Shown: piece after piece, positions 43,142-50,244 of the stretch
Layout: each line of letters begins with the position of its first letter
Position numbering within the stretch: position 1 is the first letter of the stretch
Assembly: GCF_025564085.1 (NCBI RefSeq)
Contig: NZ_JAMGZJ010000078.1
Span: 558,001-622,000, forward strand
Direction: 5' to 3'
DNA: 64,000 nt
Source of the DNA: Silvania confinis
GTDB lineage: Bacteria; Pseudomonadota; Gammaproteobacteria; Enterobacterales; Enterobacteriaceae
Translations under genes and position numbers: made by a program
Notes under the pieces: generated by a model
Told to the model about the DNA's origin: nothing
Databases searched by the model: none
The model's input: only the letters and a program-made list of their open reading frames with translations

Positions 43142-44127
43142 GGGCATTACTGACACCTGAAGTTGCGCCAATGTCAGGGGTGGTTCTCTTTCGCCCCGGC
43201 AGTGAGCTGATGTGGTTATTCCGGCAGGGCCGCGTCGTGATTGAAACTCCCGGTGAACAACTGGCCGATATGCCGTCCGGCGTAATTCCTCAGTCGCATC
43301 AGCCGCTGGCCGAAGATGAAAGCCTGCTGTCTGTTTTCGAGAACCCCGCAGTGATCCAGCGTGCTGGTGGCATGTCAGTTTTGGATGCCTGGCTGGAGCA
43401 AAAACGTGAATGTCAGTGGCCGCACAACGACTGGCATGCAGACGAGTTCACTATCATGCGCCACAAGCCTGGCAGCATCCTCCTTTGCTGGGGATGTGAT
43501 AACCAACTGCGTGAACATTTCACTGAAAGGCTGGCAGGAATTGCACGTAAAAACCTGGTATCCTGGCTGGTAAAGGCTGTAAGCGGTCAACTTGGATTCA
43601 GTGAAGACCATATCCTCACGCTTCCAGAGTTCTGCTGGTGGCTGGTGAAGAACGGTCTGGGTGATGTAATCCCGGAGAGCATGGCGGCCAAGGCCCTGAG
43701 GTTAAAGCCTGAACCCTTCCAGTCAGTGATGCGTGAGAGTGACATCACACCATCGGTACCGGCGGCAGAGCTGCTGCAAGAGAAAGCCAAAAAGATAGTT
43801 TCAGTGAAGGTTGATCCTGACACACCGGAATCCCTGATGCTGCGGCCCAAGCGCCGTCGCTGGGAAAACGAGAAGTATACACGATGGGTGAAAACCCAGC
43901 CGTGTGCCTGCTGTTCTAAACCGGCAGACGACCCCCACCACCTGATTGGCCACGGGCAGGGTGGAATGGGTACCAAAGCGCACGACCTGTTTGTGATACC
44001 TCTGTGCAGAGAGCATCACAACGCGTTACACGCTGATCCTGTGGCATTTGAAGCGAAACACGGCGACCAGTTAACGCTGCTGTTTCGGTTTTTAGATCGT
44101 GCGCTGGCAATCGGCGTACTGGCGTAA
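43138..44127 (+). CDS. DUF968 family phage protein with HNH-like metal site
   Basis: 329 residues. The N-terminal 100 residues match DUF968 (LFRPGSELMWLFRQGR). The C-terminal part has CACCSKPADDPHHLIGHGQ and PLCREHHNALH, a Cys/His-rich HNH-type fold that may cut or bind DNA. The GTG start at 43138 overlaps the upstream TGA; ATG at 43171 is an alternative. Sits before the Q-position gene. Confidence 0.78.
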   Translation: MRALLTPEVAPMSGVVLFRPGSELMWLFRQGRVVIETPGEQLADMPSGVIPQSHQPLAEDESLLSVFENPAVIQRAGGMSVLDAWLEQKRECQWPHNDWHADEFTIMRHKPGSILLCWGCDNQLREHFTERLAGIARKNLVSWLVKAVSGQLGFSEDHILTLPEFCWWLVKNGLGDVIPESMAAKALRLKPEPFQSVMRESDITPSVPAAELLQEKAKKIVSVKVDPDTPESLMLRPKRRRWENEKYTRWVKTQPCACCSKPADDPHHLIGHGQGGMGTKAHDLFVIPLCREHHNALHADPVAFEAKHGDQLTLLFRFLDRALAIGVLA

Positions 44128-44140
44128 GTGGAGACGCAAA

Positions 44141-44719
44141 ATGATTAATCCTTCTGAAGTTGGCAAGGCAGGCGAAACAGTTCGCCTACGCACTCTCGAA
44201 AGTATCTGGATTCAGGGAAAGCTCCGCATGTGGGGCCGCTGGTCTTATATCGGCGGTGGCTCGGGCGGAAACATGTTCAACCAGTTGCTGGCATCCGGGA
44301 AAATAACCAAATCGGCTATCAACGATGCTCTTCGCCGCATGAAGAAATCCGGCATCACCAAATCCGAGCTGGAAGCATACCTGCGTGAAATCCTCGACAG
44401 TAAAAACAAAACTGGCCTGGCGTTCTGCTCAGACGAGGAGGGCCTGAAGATTGACGGCGTTATTGCTGCGGTATTGATGAACGAAGAATACCGTGGGCTG
44501 TATGGCGTGATTGTTGATCGTCATCGTCTGCGTAAAAGCAAACTCCAGATGGCTAACGAGCTTAATGCAAAACACCCCGACTGGACCCTTATCACATGCC
44601 GCCGCCGCATTGAAACATGGGTTAGTCTTGCAGAATCGATCCTTTACGCACCACTTTGTTACGCGTTCGGCACAAATGGCGACAGATTTAAGTTGCAGAG
44701 TGAGCAGGAAAGTGCTTAA
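44141..44719 (+). CDS. DUF1133 protein in the Q (late antiterminator) position
   Basis: 192 residues: RTLESIWIQGKLRMWGRWSY and GGNMFNQLLASGKITKSAIN, typical of DUF1133, which lies at the Q locus in many lambdoid prophages. The C-terminal part has an HTH-like segment. Likely allows late gene transcription past a terminator, but this is positional inference. ATG at 44141 is preceded by TAAGTGGAGA. Confidence 0.75.
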   Translation: MINPSEVGKAGETVRLRTLESIWIQGKLRMWGRWSYIGGGSGGNMFNQLLASGKITKSAINDALRRMKKSGITKSELEAYLREILDSKNKTGLAFCSDEEGLKIDGVIAAVLMNEEYRGLYGVIVDRHRLRKSKLQMANELNAKHPDWTLITCRRRIETWVSLAESILYAPLCYAFGTNGDRFKLQSEQESA

Positions 44720-44768
44720 ATTGTGTTAGGCTCGGGACAGTAAAGCGTACTGAGCAATAAACATCAAG

Positions 44769-44793
44769 AACCCGCCACCGAGCGGGTTTTTTT
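44769..44793 (+). terminator. Terminator after the Q-position gene
   Basis: AACCCGC / GCGGGTT around CACCGA, then a T-run. It could be the tR'-like terminator read through under late antitermination. Confidence 0.85.
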
Positions 44794-45823
44794 ACAGTCG
44801 TGCAATTAATGCTTTTATCCATGACATTGCAGACTCAATTGCCCAATCTGTCTGCTCATCTGTCATTGTAGGCATTGGTTTGCTTCCCGGCCCATGGCTA
44901 ATTTGATTTCTTATATTGGTGAAATAACCTTTTAATAACTCTGCCTCCCATGGTTCGATAAATTTTCCATTGGCTTTACTGTTAAGGTTTTCAATATAAT
45001 TTGATGCGCCTTTTTCATTTCCTTTTGACCATCCTTTAACGTCAGATATGATTTTAATTGTGCTTTCGAGTGCCTTTGATGCGAAAATAGCTGGGTCTTT
45101 ATCTTTCGAATCTCTTCTATCCAAGGATTCTTTCATGTCAGTGTCGACATTTTTCCATTGAGGGTCTGATAACAAGGCCCAGAAAGGTTTTGCTATATTG
45201 TTTTCCGTCATTTCATCTTTCGATATTTGTATGAATCCATTATGTAAAGTTAATGGCACGCCAGCACGACGAAATCTTTCATTCATTTCTGACACGTTTT
45301 CCGCATACTGTTTTATTATTTCTTGCTGGAAGGCTGAAAGACCTTTCTGATATGAACCAGGAACCGTAACACCTTTAGTTAAAGGAAGAAGACTTTGAGT
45401 CATTGAAGATTGGCTGGTATTTATTTTTATAATTTGTTCATATCTCGTGCGCATAGCAAGTTCAATAACGTTGATTCTTTCTTTCAAAAATGAATCAACC
45501 GATTGTAAACCATCGAAGGGAGCTGTTACGAACCTCTCACATGCATATTCCCATGTATGGAAGCCACTGACGGGGAATCCATTAGAAGTATAGGAATAAT
45601 ATCTATCGAAAAGGTGAGGGATGCCCAGTTCTCTACTGACTTTGTTATGAACGTTTTTCCAACAATCATCGAATGCTTCACTCTTACCTCCTTTTTCTGA
45701 GAATGTTGGTAAAGCCTCCTTGCATATACCCATAAGTTGATTGAGGAGTCTCTGTTCAGTTGTTGAGTATTCATGCCAGATCGGAAATTTTGAATACCTA
45801 TAAGAAAATACGTCTGTTAGCAC
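44792..45823 (-). CDS. AbiJ_N_4 / HEPN-domain abortive infection protein
   Basis: 343 residues, reversed relative to the surrounding late genes and visibly AT-rich. The N-terminal half (MLTDVFSYRYSKFPIWHEY, FDRYYSYTSNG) matches the AbiJ N-terminal domain 4 pattern. The C-terminal third has the HEPN ribonuclease motif R-X4-H as RNQISH at residues 305-310, in a helical domain ending TDWAIESAMSWIKALI, also like Abi_C. HEPN proteins of this type cut RNA on phage attack. GTG start at 45823 has GGAGG seven bases upstream. A typical accessory (moron) gene. Family assignment is from remembered sequence patterns. Confidence 0.78.
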   Translation of the reverse strand: MLTDVFSYRYSKFPIWHEYSTTEQRLLNQLMGICKEALPTFSEKGGKSEAFDDCWKNVHNKVSRELGIPHLFDRYYSYTSNGFPVSGFHTWEYACERFVTAPFDGLQSVDSFLKERINVIELAMRTRYEQIIKINTSQSSMTQSLLPLTKGVTVPGSYQKGLSAFQQEIIKQYAENVSEMNERFRRAGVPLTLHNGFIQISKDEMTENNIAKPFWALLSDPQWKNVDTDMKESLDRRDSKDKDPAIFASKALESTIKIISDVKGWSKGNEKGASNYIENLNSKANGKFIEPWEAELLKGYFTNIRNQISHGPGSKPMPTMTDEQTDWAIESAMSWIKALIARL

Positions 45824-45940
45824 TTTTGAACCTCCGACATTGTTAAGGATTCTAAGTTAACACGTTGTTTATCATATGGCATTAGTGCCGTTTTTAATCC
45901 CCTCATTCAGAGAGGACTCACAGCAATTAGAGGGGGCTAA

Positions 45941-46336
45941 ATGTCCGATCCTGTTTCTGGCACTACGGTAGCGGCTGGTGGTCTGATGGGGGCCAGCATG
46001 TTCGGCCTGGCAACCGGCATAGATTACGGTGTGGTGTTTGGCGCATTCGCTGGTGCGGTGTTCTACGTCGCTACGGCGGTTAATATCAGCCGCCTTAAGC
46101 TGGTGGGCTACTTCATCACGTCATTCATCTTCGGCGTTATCGGCGCTCCACTGCTTGGCTCTTATTTCTCCAAATGGACGGGGTATAGCGACAGGCCACT
46201 AGATGCGCTGGGCGCGGTAATCGTAGCCGCTATTGCTATTAAGCTGCTCACGTTTGTAAACAGTCAGGATTTGGGTAGCCTGTTTGGAATTCTCTCTCGC
46301 TTACGTGGAGGAGGGACCGGCAATGGTCACAAGTGA
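45941..46336 (+). CDS. Putative holin (three membrane segments)
   Basis: 131 residues with hydrophobic segments at about 30-47, 55-73 and 88-105, and a basic C-terminus (SRLRGGGTGNGHK). First gene of the late/lysis transcript after the reversed Abi gene; preceded by TTAGAGGGGG. It overlaps the next membrane gene by 14 bases. Holins make the hole that releases endolysin. Confidence 0.75.
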   Translation: MSDPVSGTTVAAGGLMGASMFGLATGIDYGVVFGAFAGAVFYVATAVNISRLKLVGYFITSFIFGVIGAPLLGSYFSKWTGYSDRPLDALGAVIVAAIAIKLLTFVNSQDLGSLFGILSRLRGGGTGNGHK

Positions 46337-46604
46337 TCCTTCGGCGATGGTCAACGCGTGCATCTGCGCTGTGATCGTTATTGCCCTGATGTTCTACCAG
46401 CGCGGAGGGGCGAGACATCGCCCTTTAATATCGCTGATGGCTTATCTCACGGTGCTGGTATATGCCAGCGTCCCTTTCCGATATCTGTTCGGCCTGTACA
46501 GCGAATCGCACTGGTTTGTCGTGCTGGTCAATATTTTGATATGCGCGGCGGTGTTATGGGCGAAGGGGAATGTAGCCAGACTTTTAGATGCGATACGTCA
46601 TTAA
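46323..46604 (+). CDS. Second holin-like membrane protein (phage holin family 3 type)
   Basis: 93 residues, three predicted membrane segments: residues about 8-24 (AVIVIALMFYQR), 33-51 and 56-75. Starts at ATG 46323 inside the first holin gene. Pairs of such membrane proteins are common before GH19 endolysins, one possibly an antiholin. Confidence 0.75.
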   Translation: MVTSDPSAMVNACICAVIVIALMFYQRGGARHRPLISLMAYLTVLVYASVPFRYLFGLYSESHWFVVLVNILICAAVLWAKGNVARLLDAIRH

Positions 46605-46775
46605 AAATCGCGGGGAAAGACATCAATCCTCCCCGCACAATAGAGCTCCTACCCTTTCGGTCTGGTGTTAGCAGTAGCTGAGATACGCACCTTAAGTCAA
46701 ATATTTACAACTGGCAACATTTTGCCGGTCGTATTGCTTTAAGTAAGTAATTAAACCCTTTCGGGGAATATCCTC

Positions 46776-47390
46776 ATGAATAAAGAACAATTTCAGAAGG
46801 CGGCTGGCATCAGCGCCGGATTAGCTGCGCGCTGGTTTCAGCCAATCAGTGATGCGATGAATGAGTTCGGCATCACCACGATTAACGATCAGGCCATGTT
46901 TATCGCCCAGCTGGGCCATGAGTCAGATGGCTTTACCTCGCTGGTGGAGAACTTCAACTATTCGGTCGATGGCCTGAAGAAAACCTTCGGTAAACGCCTG
47001 ACCGCTTATCAGTGCGAGATGCTTGGCCGGGTCAATGGTAAGCAGACCGCTCACCAGCCGCAGATTGCCAATCTGGTATACGGTGATCGCATGGGTAACA
47101 ACACCCAGGGCGATGGTTGGAAGTATCGAGGTCGTGGACTTCTTCAGATCACCGGCCGCGAGAACTACACCAAATGCGGTGCAGCCCTGAAACTGGATCT
47201 GGTAAGTACGCCAGAGTTGCTGGTGCAGGAGCGCCATGCTGCCCGTTCTGCGGCTTGGTACTTTGCGTTACGGGGTTGTCTACTGTATTCCGGTGATATT
47301 CTTCGCGTTACGCAGATTATCAACGGCGGCACGAACGGGCTTGAAGATCGACGCGCTCGCTTCGCTAATGCGAAAAAGGTGCTGGAATGA
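46776..47390 (+). CDS. GH19-family endolysin
   Basis: 204 residues, chitinase-like glycoside hydrolase family 19 fold. Catalytic Glu49 in AQLGHESDG; YRGRGLLQITGRENY is the family hallmark. No signal peptide, so release depends on the holins. The upstream 171 bases hold a GCGGGGA/TCCCCGC hairpin at 46609-46636 and no gene. Confidence 0.93.
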   Translation: MNKEQFQKAAGISAGLAARWFQPISDAMNEFGITTINDQAMFIAQLGHESDGFTSLVENFNYSVDGLKKTFGKRLTAYQCEMLGRVNGKQTAHQPQIANLVYGDRMGNNTQGDGWKYRGRGLLQITGRENYTKCGAALKLDLVSTPELLVQERHAARSAAWYFALRGCLLYSGDILRVTQIINGGTNGLEDRRARFANAKKVLE

Positions 47391-47611
47391 AGAAATGGCT
47401 TCACATCCTTCTCCCGCACTGGGAAACAGATACTGTCGTTCTTCAGACGGTGGGAGATGAACTCCATATCGTCTGCAGCTATCACGACGTTGATCCGGGT
47501 GAGGTCTTTGACGGTATGTGTGAGTTAAAGATTTTCACCTGGTTGAACTGTGCATGCCCGTTCGGTGGACCCATCAACGTGCGCTCTTTTGAACCGAAGG
47601 TAAACGCATGA
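47387..47611 (+). CDS. Small phage protein in the lysis cassette, unknown function
   Basis: 74 residues: MKKWLHILLPHWETDTVVLQ, then CSYHDVDPGEVFDGM. Overlaps endolysin and Rz genes by four bases each (ATGA). No signal peptide or clear domain. Not recognised. Confidence 0.65.
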   Translation: MKKWLHILLPHWETDTVVLQTVGDELHIVCSYHDVDPGEVFDGMCELKIFTWLNCACPFGGPINVRSFEPKVNA

Positions 47612-47880
47612 GCATTGTTGAAATCATTATCGGCGTTATTGGCGCTGTACTGGCTGCCGCAGTTGGTGGTTTTGGTATTGGGCATTTGCGCGGTACCAGC
47701 AAAGCAGAATCGAAAGCAGACCAGCAGCGTACTGAAGATAACGCCGCAGCCACCAAAGCAGCAGCCGAACGCCGGGTTGAAGCAACGAAAGGGGCCAGCA
47801 ATGTCCAACAGACGGTTAGCCATATGCCTGATGACGATGTTGATCGTGAGCTGCGCGGAAACTGGACCCGCAAAGGTTGA
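47608..47880 (+). CDS. Rz: i-spanin (Rz-like)
   Basis: 90 residues. One N-terminal membrane segment (VEIIIGVIGAVLAAAVGGFG, residues 4-23) followed by an Ala/Glu/Lys-rich coiled-coil periplasmic part. It matches the i-spanin layout: anchored in the inner membrane and bridging to the o-spanin to fuse membranes at the last step of lysis. The o-spanin gene starts inside it. Confidence 0.8.
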   Translation: MSIVEIIIGVIGAVLAAAVGGFGIGHLRGTSKAESKADQQRTEDNAAATKAAAERRVEATKGASNVQQTVSHMPDDDVDRELRGNWTRKG

Positions 47881-48040
47881 GGTCATCGACACTGGCTGCG
47901 ACTGGGTGAGCGCGATTCGCCTCACTGAGCACGACATCGAAGTGATGGATCGCCAGACGAAGCGCGACATCCTGGCGCATAACAAATCGTGGCAGGCGAA
48001 CTGCCAGCAACCAACCGATAGCAGGTTATTAACTCGGTGA
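47801..48040 (+). CDS. Rz1: o-spanin (Rz1-like lipoprotein)
   Basis: 79 residues in a different frame from Rz, starting at ATG 47801. The signal MSNRRLAICLMTMLIVSC ends in a lipobox with Cys18. The mature part is longer than in lambda Rz1 and includes a conserved Cys near the end. Overlap with Rz is 80 bases. Confidence 0.82.
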   Translation: MSNRRLAICLMTMLIVSCAETGPAKVEVIDTGCDWVSAIRLTEHDIEVMDRQTKRDILAHNKSWQANCQQPTDSRLLTR

Positions 48041-48085
48041 TTAAGTGCTAAGTTGTGGCTATTTTGGTTAAAAATTAATCAGTCG

Positions 48086-48094
48086 TGGTATGAT
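48086..48094 (+). promoter_or_regulatory. Extended -10 promoter before the YnfU-like gene
   Basis: TGGTATGAT is an extended -10 (TG-N-TATGAT). The spaced -35 is weak. Transcript start near 48101, so this small gene may be expressed apart from the late operon. Confidence 0.45.
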
Positions 48095-48122
48095 AGACCT
48101 CACTCTTAGAGGGGTTAAAAAT

Positions 48123-48287
48123 ATGTCATTCTTCGATTACGCACTTAAACGCGTTGAAGCGGCGACCAAAACAACAGTGATTTGCCCGATATGCGGCCAT
48201 AACTCGAACCACCCGTCCACAAAAGTACGGCAGGAGCTGCCGTTGCTCTGCCCTCGATGCAAATCACTGTTTGTCATTCACAGATAA
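48123..48287 (+). CDS. YnfU-family zinc-binding protein
   Basis: 54 residues with two CxxC pairs, CPICGHNSNHPSTK and CPRCKSLF, resembling YnfU of the Qin prophage. Probably binds zinc; role unknown. ATG at 48123 with AGAGGGG upstream. It has its own promoter-like sequence and terminator, suggesting an independently expressed accessory gene. Confidence 0.75.
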   Translation: MSFFDYALKRVEAATKTTVICPICGHNSNHPSTKVRQELPLLCPRCKSLFVIHR

Positions 48288-48307
48288 TATGCTGGCCTGC
48301 TGAATAT

Positions 48308-48329
48308 AACCGCCTCCGGGCGGTTTTTT
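48308..48329 (+). terminator. Terminator after the YnfU-like gene
   Basis: ACCGCC / GGGCGGT stem with a short TCC loop, then six T. Confidence 0.85.
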
Positions 48330-48366
48330 ATTACCATCACCATGGGCAGAACTATCGTAATGGCTT
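48324..48366 (+). repeat. Repeat copy 1 of the TTTTTTATTnCCATCACCATGG element
   Basis: About 42 bases nearly the same as 50080-50121 (four differences). It directly follows the T-run of a terminator and includes a minimal ORF MGRTIVMA-stop. A weaker copy lies at 49671-49710. Confidence 0.7.
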
Positions 48367-48396
48367 AACCCTCATAGGGGATAATCATCATGCGCT

Positions 48397-48678
48397 ATTG
48401 CGCAAGATGGCAACACCGTAAAGGGGTATCGCACGTTAACTCCGGGTGACATCGAACGCATGAACCGCCTGAAGGACGTCAGTCGTCAGTTTTGCAGTCT
48501 GCTCGATACCGAGCTTGAGCAACTGATTGCTGTCCGCAATGGCCCGGAAATGCTGAGCTCTGAGCAGGCGCGTGAGATTGACGACGCTCTGCGTTGCTTG
48601 TCCATTACCCGCACCAAAATGTAGGAAGCCTGCATGTGGGGCTGCCGCGCTGTAACTCGCCCTTGCGGCGATTGCTAG
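48397..48678 (+). pseudogene. Acb2/Tad1-like anti-CBASS protein gene, broken
   Basis: Frame reads AQDGNTVKGYRTLTPGDIE, RMNRLKDVSRQFCS, ... LRCLSITRTKM, stop (TAG 48622-48624), EACMWGCRAVTRPCGDC, stop. The conserved C-terminal segment continues after the amber codon in the same frame, so the stop splits the protein. The expected start is ATT at 48397, a very poor start codon. Acb2/Tad1 hairpin proteins bind cyclic nucleotides to block CBASS or Thoeris signals. Family call is from remembered sequence features; amber suppression could restore it. Confidence 0.6.
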
Positions 48679-49194
48679 CCATTCCAAAGCTCATCTGCGG
48701 GCGGCCATAATCATGGTGCTTTCAGTATTAATTAATGTTTTTTATTTAGTTAATAGGATTTGTCCTGTTTAATGATTTTTCTTCAATATATTGGTGATTA
48801 TTTTTTAATATATTTTCCCGTGAATTACTTTGAGGTGTGTTTGTGGTTGGTTGTGCTTTGAATGTGTGCATTATTGGTTTATTTGCGTATGAAATTGCTG
48901 GTTTTGCGTTTTTAAATGTTAATTGATGTTATTCTTACGAAATAATCTACACTTAAATAGTCAATGCTTTGATAAGAAAAATAAGGCAGAGATTATTGAT
49001 GTGTAGGTCAATGCATAACTCCTCAGGATAGCACCAGAGTAAAATGCCACGGCTGATAAACAATATTAACCAAAGGCCATGTGGACACATGGCCTTTCCT
49101 TCTTGTGTTAGCAAGTAGTGTATTCGCGTGCTAGCATATTTTTCAAGGATGTGGCTGAGCAATCCATTCATTTGAGCCAGCATCGAGAGAATTA
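48679..49194. other. AT-rich stretch without a convincing gene
   Basis: Very AT-rich between 48720 and 48960 with TTAATTAA-type runs. A hairpin AAGGCCATGTG / CATGGCCTT lies near 49077-49100. A minus-strand reading of 76 codons (48953-49183) has no ribosome site. I see no gene. Confidence 0.5.
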
Positions 49195-49431
49195 ATGAAA
49201 AAAGTCATAGTCTTCTTTAATTCACAATCTGCAGAGGTCGTTCGGACTCTGGAGGGTGTAACTGCCATTAAGCGAAACTATCCTAACGGTGAAGAAGTTC
49301 ATCTTCCAATATCTCTCGCCGGTATTCACTCGGTTACAGGTGATCAAATCGAAATATATGTCGCTTCCGATAGGGAACTCTGCCTGGGTGAGGTTGAGAA
49401 TGCAGTAAATAATTTTCTTAAGGAAAGTTAA
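49195..49431 (+). CDS. Hypothetical phage accessory protein (78 aa)
   Basis: MKKVIVFFNSQSAEVVRTLE at the N-terminus, mixed alpha/beta composition, ending VENAVNNFLKES. Ribosome site GAGAG precedes the ATG. AT-rich like its surroundings, so probably acquired separately. No recognisable domain. Confidence 0.55.
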   Translation: MKKVIVFFNSQSAEVVRTLEGVTAIKRNYPNGEEVHLPISLAGIHSVTGDQIEIYVASDRELCLGEVENAVNNFLKES

Positions 49432-49504
49432 ATACTGATTATGTGGTGCCAGCGAGGTTTAGTAGATTTCTAACGGGGTATCCGCAAAACTTCTGCTAAT
49501 ATCC

Positions 49505-49677
49505 TAATATGGTGAATCCCTCTAAGCGGTGGGACTAATTAACCTGATGACTCTTTTTCACTGGCGCTCATCATGAACGACTGAAACAGCGGGTCATGGG
49601 TGGTTAACCCAACGACTCACCGGGATGCACCCGGCACCATATACCGAAGCCCTTGCAATCTATGCAGGGGCTTTTTT
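49505..49677 (+). ncRNA. Candidate structured RNA ended by a terminator
   Basis: No credible ORF here. Contains CCGGG-ATGCA-CCCGG (49620-49634) and other short stems, and ends with a strong intrinsic terminator. I recall similar stretches in late regions of lambdoid prophages but cannot name an RNA family. Confidence 0.25.
49648..49677 (+). terminator. Intrinsic terminator
   Basis: GCCCTTGCA / TGCAGGGGC with a 5-base loop, then TTTTTT. Confidence 0.88.
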
Positions 49678-49689
49678 ATTGCCATCAAT

Positions 49690-49854
49690 GTGAGCAAAAC
49701 TAACGTGGTGGGGTACCATGTGAAGGAATTTGCAAGCGAATCCTATGAGCATGCAGCATCTGCATTATCGGTAGTCTATAATTTATATACAGTTATGGTT
49801 AAGGACAGTTCATCAACAATTGTCACCTTGCTGGATAACCTTAATAGTAAATAA
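49690..49854 (+). CDS. Possible small protein (54 aa), GTG start
   Basis: GTG at 49690 lies in a weak copy of the repeat found at 48324 and 50080. Encodes SKTNVVGYHVKEFASESYEH and a hydrophobic middle. No good ribosome site. It is followed closely by the 57-residue gene with a good site, which favours an operon. Uncertain. Confidence 0.35.
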   Translation: MSKTNVVGYHVKEFASESYEHAASALSVVYNLYTVMVKDSSSTIVTLLDNLNSK

Positions 49855-49870
49855 ACCAGAAGAGGTAAAA

Positions 49871-50044
49871 ATGAAAGTTGAAGCTCTGACGCAAAAGGCA
49901 GAAGAAGATATTGCCGCGCTGATAGTAAAGAAAATTTCAGAACTACAAAAAAAAACCGGAAAAGAAGTTTCTGAAATTCAGTTTGTTGCTCGCGAAACGA
50001 TGACAGGTCTTAACGGTTATGACGTGAAAATTAAACTTCTTTAA
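49871..50044 (+). CDS. Hypothetical small charged phage protein (57 aa)
   Basis: MKVEALTQKAEEDIAALIVK, then KISELQKKTGKEVSEIQF; helical and charged with a beta end VARETMTGLNGYDVKIKLL. Ribosome site AGAAGAGG upstream. Terminator follows. Not recognised. Confidence 0.6.
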   Translation: MKVEALTQKAEEDIAALIVKKISELQKKTGKEVSEIQFVARETMTGLNGYDVKIKLL

Positions 50045-50062
50045 TCTCATCTTCTAAAGACA

Positions 50063-50086
50063 AGGTCGCAATAGCGGCCTTTTTTA
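50063..50086 (+). terminator. Intrinsic terminator before the HNH region
   Basis: AGGTCGC / GCGGCCT (one G-U pair), 4-base loop, then TTTTTT. Confidence 0.7.
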
Positions 50087-50121
50087 TTGCCATCACCATG
50101 GGCCGACCCATCGTAATGGCT
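50080..50121 (+). repeat. Repeat copy 2 of the TTTTTTATTnCCATCACCATGG element
   Basis: About 90 percent the same as 48324-48366, again starting in a terminator T-run. Here the ATG continues into a 48-codon frame. Confidence 0.7.
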
Positions 50122-50244
50122 GTAGCGGATAAACCGAAATTATGGCCTATAGGGGTTAAAGCAACTGCGCAATCGCGGAGTTTTAAGACTGAAGAAGGTA
50201 AAGCGATGACACTACTGATTATGTTCATAGAGAAAATGCCCTGA
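50098..50244 (+). CDS. Short ORF (48 aa) coupled to the HNH gene
   Basis: ATG at 50098 within the repeat; starts MGRPIVMAVADKPKLWPIGV and ends IMFIEKMP with TGATG shared with the HNH start. Too short for firm support and no Shine-Dalgarno is obvious. It may serve to couple translation. Confidence 0.35.
   Translation: MGRPIVMAVADKPKLWPIGVKATAQSRSFKTEEGKAMTLLIMFIEKMP

Noticed and set aside
43138-43171. Frameshift between the antirepressor and DUF968 genes
   Set aside because: The GTGA overlap is normal translational coupling and both proteins look complete.
48953-49183. 76-codon minus-strand frame
   Set aside because: No ribosome site, odd composition, and a GGCCATG hairpin within it.
50031-50228. 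65-codon minus-strand frame opposite the 48-aa ORF
   Set aside because: No ribosome site and it crosses a plus-strand terminator.
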